Under the pieces are notes generated by a model. It was given only the letters and a program-made list of their open reading frames with translations. It was not told the origin of the DNA and searched no databases. Positions 8,232-15,555 of a stretch of 64,000 bases of DNA are shown here, one piece after another; the first letter of the stretch is position 1; every line of letters begins with the position of its first letter. The stretch is from Noviherbaspirillum galbum (GTDB taxonomy: Bacteria; Pseudomonadota; Gammaproteobacteria; Burkholderiales; Burkholderiaceae_D), in the NCBI RefSeq assembly GCF_010974945.1, contig NZ_JAAIVB010000003.1:1-64000 (forward strand). The letters are read 5' to 3'. Position numbers and translations under genes: made by a program.

Positions 8232-9083
8232 TCAGCCGTGGCCGACGGACGAGCCGGTGCGCTTGAGCGCGACCTGGAAGGCATCCGCCAGGGTCGCCTT
8301 GGTGATGACATCCTCGAGATTGACGCCGAGATGCACGATGGTCTGCGCGATCTGCGGACGGATGCCGCTGATGATGCAGTCGGCGCCCATGAGCCGGGCG
8401 GCCGCCACGGTCTTGAGCAGGTGCTGAGCCACCAGGGTATCCACGGTCGGCACGCCGGTGATGTCGACGATGGCGATCGATGCGCCTGTGTCGATGATCT
8501 TCTGCAGCAGGTTTTCCATCACGATCTGGGTGCGCGCGCTGTCGAGCGTTCCGATCAGCGGCACAGCCAGGATGTCCCGCCATAGCTGCACCACAGGCGT
8601 CGACAGCTCCATCAGCTCCTGCTGCTGGCGCAGGATCACCTGCTCGCGGCCCTTCATGTGTTCGTCGATGGTAAACAGGCCGAGGCGGTCGAAGAGGATG
8701 CCGGTATCGACGATTTCCTTCGCCAGCCCGGCCGCGTCGCTCTGAATCTCGGTGCGCAGCAAGTTGAACAAGGGCTCTTTCAGCGAAAACACGAAGGTCG
8801 CCGTCTCGACCGGCGTGAAGCCCTGGCGCTGGCGCGACTGCGAAATCTCGCTCAGCAGGCCGCGCACCTCGGACCAGGCGCCGGCCTGGACGTCATAGCT
8901 GCCCGATTCGAGCGCCTCCGCCACCAACGGCAGGAAGCGTATCGCCTGGTCGCGGAATTCCGCTTCCGCGCCGCGGTCCCGCCGGACGATGCGGGAGAAC
9001 ATGCCCTCCAGCCATCCGTTCAGCAGCGCATCCTGATGTTCGCGAAGTACCTTCGCCAGATTGCCTGTCGTCTCCCTGTTCAT
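8232..9083 (-). CDS. rsbR: Stressosome sensor RsbR
   Basis: 283 residues from the ATG at 9083, which has AAAGGA six bases upstream. The N-terminal half (about 1-160) fits the non-haem globin-like RsbR sensor domain. The C-terminal half (about 170-275) is a STAS domain. The threonine contexts known from Bacillus RsbRA are kept: GVPTVDTLVA and IRPQIAQTIV. This is the first gene of a leftward run of five or six genes. The N-terminal domain gives no direct hint of the signal sensed, but the FNR box upstream suggests expression linked to oxygen. Confidence 0.9.
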   Translation of the reverse strand: MNRETTGNLAKVLREHQDALLNGWLEGMFSRIVRRDRGAEAEFRDQAIRFLPLVAEALESGSYDVQAGAWSEVRGLLSEISQSRQRQGFTPVETATFVFSLKEPLFNLLRTEIQSDAAGLAKEIVDTGILFDRLGLFTIDEHMKGREQVILRQQQELMELSTPVVQLWRDILAVPLIGTLDSARTQIVMENLLQKIIDTGASIAIVDITGVPTVDTLVAQHLLKTVAAARLMGADCIISGIRPQIAQTIVHLGVNLEDVITKATLADAFQVALKRTGSSVGHG

Positions 9084-9171
9084 GCATGTTCCTTTTGTCG
9101 TGTGCCGAATGTAGTGATGGTTTCTTTGCGCAACGCTTGCCCGCGATGGGATTCGGCACAAATGGGGAAGG

Positions 9172-9177
9172 ATTATA
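9172..9177 (-). promoter_or_regulatory. Candidate -10 element of the stressosome operon
   Basis: Reads TATAAT on the minus strand, about 90 bases before the rsbR start. No good -35 hexamer is seen at the normal spacing, which would fit a promoter that needs an activator. Transcription would start near 9165. Confidence 0.5.
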
Positions 9178-9216
9178 AACGTGACTACCTATCTTGCTGT
9201 TCGGATACCAACTATG

Positions 9217-9230
9217 TTGATATAAATCAA
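9217..9230. promoter_or_regulatory. FNR/Anr-type box upstream of rsbR
   Basis: TTGATATAAATCAA is a perfect match to the FNR consensus TTGAT-N4-ATCAA. Its centre lies about 58 bases before the inferred transcription start, close to the class I activator position of about -61. No rightward gene follows, so the leftward stressosome operon is the likely target. Confidence 0.65.
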
Positions 9231-9394
9231 TCCAAAGTCTGATTAATATGGCTAAGGGGATTTTCTCGAATTTGGCATTTTCACGAGAGCGGACAGTCGA
9301 TTACCAGGTATTTTGGACTGCTGGAAGGGATTCCCGCCTGGGCAGTCATGACGGAGGCTGGTGCTGCCACCGGAGAGCAGAAAGGACCACGCCC

Positions 9395-9706
9395 CTATCG
9401 CGCCCCCGACTCCTGCACGAGCTCAGCCTGCTCCTTCAACCCCATCCGCTCCCATGTCTCGGCAGGAATATTCATCGCCGCTTGCGTCCGCTCCCCGGCA
9501 TCGCGCCACGCATCGGCAACCGCCTCCCCCTCGGTAGGCAGGTTGCCATCCGAACTCGCATCCTCCGTGCTCCAGTGCCAGCCGGACTTCTTGCTGGCGC
9601 TGTCAAACGCATATCCCAACCCCTCGAGGATCTCCTTCCGGCTGGCATCGTCGCCGGAAAGCTTGCTGTTTTTAAACCCTGAACCGCCCTTGCTTTTCTT
9701 GAACAT
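9395..9706 (-). CDS. Small hypothetical protein, 103 residues
   Basis: Begins MFKKSKGGSGFKNSKLSG, a basic soluble N-terminus, followed by an acidic helical part ending MGLKEQAELVQESGAR. No signal peptide or membrane segment and no family that I recognise. The start could also be the ATG at 9730, eight codons upstream; neither has a clear ribosome site. Composition and amino-acid make-up look coding, unlike the longer frame upstream, which runs antisense to the next gene. It stands alone between the stressosome promoter region and a divergent lipoprotein gene. Confidence 0.5.
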   Translation of the reverse strand: MFKKSKGGSGFKNSKLSGDDASRKEILEGLGYAFDSASKKSGWHWSTEDASSDGNLPTEGEAVADAWRDAGERTQAAMNIPAETWERMGLKEQAELVQESGAR

Positions 9707-9935
9707 GATCTGAGAGCCGCATACCGGCATGGTGAATTGATAGACGATTGCTTCGCGTCTCCTGCATATGGGGACGAACGCGGCACGATCAACAGGTCTC
9801 CGCAGCGCCGGGGAAAGCGGACCAAGGTAATGACGGTATCTATGGCAGTCCGCGAAAAGGAAACGAATTGCAACTTTGTCATCCGCCGGATTTGGAGGCA
9901 CGTTAGCTCCGGAAACCCACTTCCGAAGGCGCGAG

Positions 9936-11171
9936 ATGGACGACAGCAAGGCATTTTCTCCGGGACGGCGCGCGGCGCTCGCTTCATTGCTCGGCGCGGC
10001 GGCCTCGGTGGCCTGCGGCGGGGGCGGTTCGTCGGTGACGCCACCCCCCTCGCCCGGTCCGGCACCTACGCCGTCGCCATCTCCTTCACCATCGCCATCA
10101 CCCTCTCCGTCCCCTGCGCCCTCCCCTTCGCCGCCGCCAGTTCCCGTCGCGCGCCTCGCATTGAACGGCGCCGCCATGATCGGCCCGGACGGTATTCCCG
10201 TCATGCTGCGCGGCATGAACGAAGGCACCTGGGGCGAAATGCGCGCCACCGATGCGCCCATGATCGCGGCGCAAGGCGGCAACGTCGTCCGCGTGCTGAT
10301 CCGCTGGTGGGGACTGTATGGCGGTTCCGACGTGGAAAGCCGGTTCGACGCGGCGCCGGGCCACTTCGACCCGGCCCACCTCTCCCAGTTCATGAGGGAA
10401 ATCCAGTGGTGCATCGATGCCGGCCTTTGGGTGGTTCCGGTGATCGATTCGAACTGCGGGCAGAACGGCTTGCAGGATGCAAACATGGCGCGGTATTGCG
10501 ATCCTTCGGGCACCTATCCGGGAGGCCGCAACTTCTGGACCGACCTCACGCAGCGCAAGCTGTTCAAGGACGCCTGGGTCTATCTCGCCGGCCTCCTCAA
10601 GGCGAAGCCGCGCATCGCCTTCTACGAACTGCTGCCGGAACCCTTGTCGGGACGGGACGCGTCGTGGGGCGACGACGTGTCGCAGTTCTACCAGGAATTG
10701 ATGACTGCGATCGAAGACGAGGCCGGCGATCTACGCACGCCCTTCCTCGTCGGACCGCGCGACGCCTACAACATCAACCTTGCCGACGAAGCCTACATCG
10801 CCACGCCGCGCTGGAAGGACCGGGTTGTTTATACCGGCAACCTGTTCATCCGCACGAAAGGCACCCAGGCCGACAACATCGCGAACATCGACAGCCGGCT
10901 CGCTTCCCTGGTCGCGATGCGGAACACGCGCAACGTGCCGGTATTCATCCAGCAGTTCGGCGTGCGGACCGGGGACGATCCCGGCAACGTCTACCTTGAT
11001 GCGGGCCTCAGCCGGCTGACGGCGGCGGGAGTCGGCTACACCGGCTGGCAATGGCGGCAGAACACCGCCAGCCCCGACGAATACGCGGTAATCATCGAAG
11101 ATCCGGCGACCGGCGCCGACATCGTCAAGAGCGACGTGCTGGCGCTGTATTCGAAGTACTGGAAAGCCTGA
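9936..11171 (+). CDS. GH5-like (cellulase superfamily) exported lipoprotein
   Basis: 411 residues from the ATG at 9936, with GAAGG 7 bases upstream. The N-terminus has twin arginines (FSPGRRAALASLL) and ends in a possible lipobox SVAC followed by glycines, so Tat export and lipidation are plausible. A Pro-Ser repeat linker of about 40 residues follows. The rest resembles a GH5 TIM barrel: MLRGMNEGTWGEM near the start of the domain, then RIAFYELLPEP at the acid/base position. At the expected nucleophile position the sequence is VFIQQFGV, that is Gln where GH5 enzymes have Glu in the E-F-G motif. Either this is a non-catalytic sugar-binding relative or my alignment of that motif is wrong. No carbohydrate genes lie nearby. 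Confidence 0.7.
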   Translation: MDDSKAFSPGRRAALASLLGAAASVACGGGGSSVTPPPSPGPAPTPSPSPSPSPSPSPSPAPSPSPPPVPVARLALNGAAMIGPDGIPVMLRGMNEGTWGEMRATDAPMIAAQGGNVVRVLIRWWGLYGGSDVESRFDAAPGHFDPAHLSQFMREIQWCIDAGLWVVPVIDSNCGQNGLQDANMARYCDPSGTYPGGRNFWTDLTQRKLFKDAWVYLAGLLKAKPRIAFYELLPEPLSGRDASWGDDVSQFYQELMTAIEDEAGDLRTPFLVGPRDAYNINLADEAYIATPRWKDRVVYTGNLFIRTKGTQADNIANIDSRLASLVAMRNTRNVPVFIQQFGVRTGDDPGNVYLDAGLSRLTAAGVGYTGWQWRQNTASPDEYAVIIEDPATGADIVKSDVLALYSKYWKA

Positions 11172-11327
11172 GTCCGCCTGGATCGGCGCCAGCCCGTCCA
11201 TGCATGCAGGCAAGCCGGAGGAAAAAAGCCCGGTCCGGCGCGATGAACGAGGCGGCGCGGACGGCATCAGAGTAAACTGCGCGGCAACACATCAATCGAT
11301 ACCATCCTGCCTCCAGTGAAAACTCCC

Positions 11328-13481
11328 ATGCCCGATACCCCGTTCCAGTCATTCAACGACCTGCGCCTGAACCCGTCCTTGCTGCGCGTGCTGCAGGAAC
11401 TCGGCTACGAATCGCCGTCGCCGATCCAGGCCGCCACCATTCCCATCCTGCTGGAAGGAAGGGATGTCATCGGGCAGGCGCAAACGGGAACCGGCAAGAC
11501 CGCTGCCTTCGCCCTGCCCATCCTGTCCCGCATCGACATCAAGGCGGGCGCGCCGCAGGCCCTCGTGCTGGCGCCGACGCGCGAACTGGCGATCCAGGTC
11601 GCCGAGGCATTCCAGCGCTACGCCACGCACCTTCCCGGCTTCCACGTGTTGCCTATCTATGGCGGCCAGAGCTACGGCCCGCAGCTGAGCGCGCTGCGCC
11701 GCGGCGTGCACGTGGTGGTGGGCACGCCCGGCCGCGTGATCGATCATCTCGAGAAGAATTCGCTCGACCTGTCGCAACTCAAGACCCTGGTGCTCGACGA
11801 AGCGGACGAAATGCTGCGCATGGGTTTCATCGACGACGTGGAAACCATCCTGCAGCAGACGCCGTCCTCGCGCCAGACCGCGCTGTTTTCCGCGACCATG
11901 CCGCCCGCGATCAGACGCATCGCCCAAACCTACCTCGACAAGCCGGCCGAGGTCACCATCGCGGCCCGCACGGGCACCGCGGAAAACATCCGCCAGCGCT
12001 ACTGGCTGGTGAGCGGCATGCACAAGCTCGACGCGCTGACGCGCATCCTGGAAGCCGAACCCTTCGATGGCATGATCATCTTCGCACGGACCAAGCTGGG
12101 GACCGAGGAACTCGCGACCAAGCTGCAGGCGCGCGGCTTCGCGGCGGCGGCAATCAATGGCGACATGGCGCAGCAGCAGCGCGAACGGACCATCCAGCTG
12201 CTCAAGGACGGCAGGATCGACATCCTCGTCGCCACCGACGTTGCGGCGCGCGGACTGGACGTGGAACGCATCAGCCACGTGATCAACTATGACGTGCCCT
12301 ACGACCCGGAAAGCTATACCCACCGCATCGGACGTACCGGGCGCGCGGGGCGCAGCGGCGAAGCGATCCTGTTCATCGCGCCGCGCGAGCGCAACCTGCT
12401 CAAGGCCATCGAACGCGCTACCCGCCAGCCTGTCGCCCTGTTCGAGCTGCCCTCCATCCAGACCGTGAACGACGTACGCATCACCCGGTTCAAGGACCAG
12501 ATCAGCGAGACGCTGGCGGCGGGCGGCCTGGAAGAATTCATGTCGGTGATCGAGGACTACGAGCGCGAAAAGAACGTGCCGGCCATCGAGATCGCCGCCG
12601 CGCTGGCGAAGCTGGCGCGCGGCGACGTGCCCCTGCTGCTGGACAAGGACAAGCGCGAACCGCGCGCCGAACGCCCCATGGCGGAGGACGGGCACGGCGC
12701 CGCCCAGGCCGGCCGAAGCGGCCGCACCGGCCCAGCCGCGACCAGGAAGGAGCACGTCGAGCGGCCGCCCGAGGCTGGCATGCAGACCTACCGCATCGAA
12801 GTGGGTTATGCCCACGGCGTCAAGCCGGGCAACATCGTCGGCGCGATCGCCAACGAGGGCGGCATCGCCTCCAAGCACATCGGCCGCATCGAAATCTACG
12901 ATGACTACAGCACGCTCGACATGCCGGACGACATGCCGGACGACCTCCTCGATCACCTCGGTAAGGTGTGGGTCGCCGGCCAGCAGCTGCGCATCAGGCG
13001 CCTTGGCGGAGAAGGCCAGCATGGCGGCGGATCGAATGCCGGCAAGACCGCCTCCCGGAAGCCGGCCCCGGTCCACGCATCGGCATCGGCGCCTGCGCCT
13101 CGCAAGAAGGAAAAGGAAACCCGTCCGACGGCGCAGGACATCCAGACCTACCGCATCGAGGTCGGCCATGCCCACGGCGTGAAGCCTGCCAACATCGTTG
13201 GCGCGATTGCCAACGAGGCCGGTCTCGATCCGAAGTACATCGGCCGCATCGACATCCACGACGACTACAGCACCCTCGACCTGCCGGCCGGGATGCCCAA
13301 GGATCTTTTCAAGCAGCTGAAGTCGGTCGTGGTGGCCGGCCAGGCGCTTCGCATCAGCCTTGCGGCTGACGGACACGAAAAGATGGACAAGCGCAGCGCG
13401 CCGCCGGCAAGGACCAAGGGGCCGGCGCAAGGCAAGGATAAAGTTAAAGGCAAAGGCAAGGTCAATCGGGATCGGGAATGA
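11328..13481 (+). CDS. deaD: DEAD-box ATP-dependent RNA helicase with two DbpA RNA-binding domains
   Basis: 717 residues from MPDTPFQSF (a GTG four codons upstream is possible). Helicase core: Q motif YESPSPIQAATIP, motif I AQTGTGKT, PTRELAIQ, VLDEADEML, LFSATMP and HRIGRTGRAG. After a charged linker come two copies of the DbpA/CsdA C-terminal domain, near 485-560 and 605-680. Each starts QTYRIEVG.AHGVKP and ends with VAGQ.LRI. One DbpA domain is usual in DeaD/CsdA, so the second looks like an internal duplication. The tail is lysine-rich. The protein likely unwinds structured RNA in ribosome assembly or cold adaptation. Confidence 0.92.
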   Translation: MPDTPFQSFNDLRLNPSLLRVLQELGYESPSPIQAATIPILLEGRDVIGQAQTGTGKTAAFALPILSRIDIKAGAPQALVLAPTRELAIQVAEAFQRYATHLPGFHVLPIYGGQSYGPQLSALRRGVHVVVGTPGRVIDHLEKNSLDLSQLKTLVLDEADEMLRMGFIDDVETILQQTPSSRQTALFSATMPPAIRRIAQTYLDKPAEVTIAARTGTAENIRQRYWLVSGMHKLDALTRILEAEPFDGMIIFARTKLGTEELATKLQARGFAAAAINGDMAQQQRERTIQLLKDGRIDILVATDVAARGLDVERISHVINYDVPYDPESYTHRIGRTGRAGRSGEAILFIAPRERNLLKAIERATRQPVALFELPSIQTVNDVRITRFKDQISETLAAGGLEEFMSVIEDYEREKNVPAIEIAAALAKLARGDVPLLLDKDKREPRAERPMAEDGHGAAQAGRSGRTGPAATRKEHVERPPEAGMQTYRIEVGYAHGVKPGNIVGAIANEGGIASKHIGRIEIYDDYSTLDMPDDMPDDLLDHLGKVWVAGQQLRIRRLGGEGQHGGGSNAGKTASRKPAPVHASASAPAPRKKEKETRPTAQDIQTYRIEVGHAHGVKPANIVGAIANEAGLDPKYIGRIDIHDDYSTLDLPAGMPKDLFKQLKSVVVAGQALRISLAADGHEKMDKRSAPPARTKGPAQGKDKVKGKGKVNRDRE

Positions 13482-13518
13482 CGAAGAGGCCCCATGCCGC
13501 CCGAGCGCAACCGGACCT

Positions 13519-14322
13519 TCAGCCGCCCGTTTCAGCGATGAACTCCTGCCAGAGCCGGCGTGCCGTGCCACCGTAGCGCGTCATGGCGCGGACCAGAGCC
13601 TGGCGGGCTTGCTGCGGCATGATTTCCGGCGGCAGCAAGGGGTCGCGGATCAGCCGGGCGATCACGTGCCTGCCCAGCAGCATCGATTCCCGCAATTGCT
13701 GTTCTCGCGGCACCCGGGGTGAATCGTCGTGCCGGCGATCCAGCATCGCCGTGAGCGTCCGGTATTCGCGAGCCAGCGCCTCGGTGTTCCAGAGCTTGCC
13801 GGCACTTGCCAGCGCGGCCTGGTCCAGTTCGGTCATCCGGAAGACGATCGCGGACGGCGACAGGCCGAGTTCTACGAGTTGCTCGCGCACCCCGGAAACG
13901 CCGCCGCGCAGGTTGTCGGGACGCACCTGCAGGGAAGGCTTGAACTCGGCGAACCCGCGCAGGGACAAGGCGAGCCGGTGGTGCCGCCAGGCTGGTTTGT
14001 CCGAGCGAGCCACGGCAGCATCATGCACCGCGACCCATGCGCCATTCCAGGAGACGGTGCGCGCCTCCTTGCGCCAGTCATCGATGTCGCTTCGCAGTCC
14101 GCCGGCCGCCCGGTTGATGGCGTAGCAGCCGCGCTTAGGCTGCGAAATCTTTTTCTGTCCCAGGAGCCGGGTCAGCGCCACCCGGGCCGCAACGGGTTCG
14201 ATGCCCATGACCTCGGCGCTGCGGCACAGCGCGCGCGCCGACAGCGGCTGTTCATGGGCGGTCAGCAGGTCGAGCATGAGGTCGGGCGCGGGAATGGCAT
14301 CGAGGAAGATGTCGTTCGTCAT
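13519..14322 (-). CDS. PaaX-like transcriptional regulator
   Basis: 267 residues from MTNDIFLDAI at 14322. The N-terminal 75 residues form a winged helix (ARALCRSAEVMGIEPVAARVALTRLL), the centre contains SWNGAWVAVHDAAV, and the C-terminal part matches the PaaX family in layout (RYGGTARRLWQEFI). PaaX proteins are repressors released by acyl-CoA effectors. The gene is divergent from a fatty acid desaturase, with an exact inverted repeat between them, so it probably represses that gene and itself in response to an acyl-CoA. The longer open frame to 14385 would run into the palindrome and is less likely. Confidence 0.75.
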   Translation of the reverse strand: MTNDIFLDAIPAPDLMLDLLTAHEQPLSARALCRSAEVMGIEPVAARVALTRLLGQKKISQPKRGCYAINRAAGGLRSDIDDWRKEARTVSWNGAWVAVHDAAVARSDKPAWRHHRLALSLRGFAEFKPSLQVRPDNLRGGVSGVREQLVELGLSPSAIVFRMTELDQAALASAGKLWNTEALAREYRTLTAMLDRRHDDSPRVPREQQLRESMLLGRHVIARLIRDPLLPPEIMPQQARQALVRAMTRYGGTARRLWQEFIAETGG

Positions 14323-14372
14323 GGTCGGCGACGCCTTGGCAGATATCGGGTCGATCGGAAAAGCGCTTTCGC

Positions 14373-14409
14373 CAATATTACACAACGTGTCCGGAGTTGT
14401 GTAATGTTG
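14373..14409. promoter_or_regulatory. Inverted repeat between PaaX-like gene and desaturase (candidate operator)
   Basis: ATTACACAAC (14377-14386) and GTTGTGTAAT (14396-14405) are exact inverted copies around a 9-base spacer. The match extends to 14 bases per arm with one mismatch. It lies 51 bases before the regulator start and 41 before the desaturase start. Confidence 0.65.
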
Positions 14410-14449
14410 AAATGTTTTTTAGCATGTGCCCTGTTCCGTCATTGAGAAA

Positions 14450-15403
14450 ATGGGGTCCGACATGCATGTCCTGGAGCTGATCGGCAAGGACGAACTCAAG
14501 CGCCTGAGCCGCCGGTCCGATGCGCGCGCGACCTGGATCGCCGCCTGCAACTTCGCCCTCGTCGCCGCGGGCTTCGCCATCCCCATCCTGTGGACGCACT
14601 GGCTGGCGTGGGCCGCAGGCGCGCTGGTCCTCGCGGGGCGCGCGCTGGGCCTGGGGATACTCGTCCACGATACCGCCCACCACGCCATGTTTACGTCGCG
14701 CGCCGTCAACGAATGGACGGGGCGCTGGCTGTTCGGCGGCCTGCCCAACGTGGCGTACCACCGTTATCGCGAGGGACACCTGGCGCACCATCGCCATGCC
14801 GGCACCGAGCATGACCCTGACCTTGGTTTCGTCGACACCTATCCGGCCAGCGGCGCGAGCTTGCTCCGAAAGCTGCTGCGGGACCTGTCCGGTATCAACG
14901 GCATCAAGAACATCGCCTACCAGGCGAGGACGTTCACGCTCCCCGGCCAGGCGCCTTTCCTGTGCAGCCACGTCCTGCTTGCGGGCAGCCTGTGGGCGGC
15001 CGGTCACGTCGAGGTCTATGGCTGCTGGTGGCTGGGACAGGTGTTCTTCTTCCCCCTGCTGGTGCGCCTGCGTGTGATGGGCGAGCATGGCGGCGTGCCC
15101 GACCATTTTTCCGGGGACCCGCGGCTCAATACCGGCACCACACTCGCTGGTCCGCTCGCCCGCTTGCTGGTCGCGCCCAACCGCGTGAATTTCCATATTG
15201 AGCATCACCTCGCGCCGGTGATTCCTTCCTATCGCCTGAAGGAAGTCCATGCGCTGGCCGTGGCGAAGGGGTGTTATGCCGGATTCGATTGCGTGCGGAC
15301 GTCTTACGTCGATGTGCTGAAGCGATGCTGGAGCAAGACATCGGCGGCGCAGCGCCTGGCAGGCAAGCGACGGGCGGAGGGGATGCTCGGCAACATGCAG
15401 TGA
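14450..15403 (+). CDS. Membrane fatty acid desaturase family protein
   Basis: 317 residues from the ATG at 14450 (an ATG at 14462 is also possible, with GGGG upstream). All three histidine boxes of the di-iron desaturases are visible: HDTAHH, GHLAHHRH and HIEHHL, separated by hydrophobic stretches that would form four membrane helices. The enzyme would introduce a double bond into a fatty acyl chain, or hydroxylate or ketolate a related lipid, at the inner membrane using O2. It is divergent from the PaaX-like regulator gene, so acyl-CoA-controlled membrane unsaturation is a reasonable inference. The exact regiospecificity cannot be read from the sequence. Confidence 0.85.
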   Translation: MGSDMHVLELIGKDELKRLSRRSDARATWIAACNFALVAAGFAIPILWTHWLAWAAGALVLAGRALGLGILVHDTAHHAMFTSRAVNEWTGRWLFGGLPNVAYHRYREGHLAHHRHAGTEHDPDLGFVDTYPASGASLLRKLLRDLSGINGIKNIAYQARTFTLPGQAPFLCSHVLLAGSLWAAGHVEVYGCWWLGQVFFFPLLVRLRVMGEHGGVPDHFSGDPRLNTGTTLAGPLARLLVAPNRVNFHIEHHLAPVIPSYRLKEVHALAVAKGCYAGFDCVRTSYVDVLKRCWSKTSAAQRLAGKRRAEGMLGNMQ

Positions 15404-15555
15404 TGTGGCAAGGACTGCTTCGGACGGAGATTGGTCAGCCGTCGTCCCTCCCCAAAACAACACCCTCGCCCTCCTGCTCCGCCAAACGCATGCCAGGCAA
15501 ACCTAGGGTGATACGATTACACCGTCAAAACCCGCCGGTCCACGCCCGCATCGCA

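Noticed and set aside
9248-9682. 144-codon frame reading MAKGIFSNLAFSRERT
   Set aside because: Only the first residues look protein-like; the rest is antisense to the better supported 103-residue gene, and no ribosome site is present.
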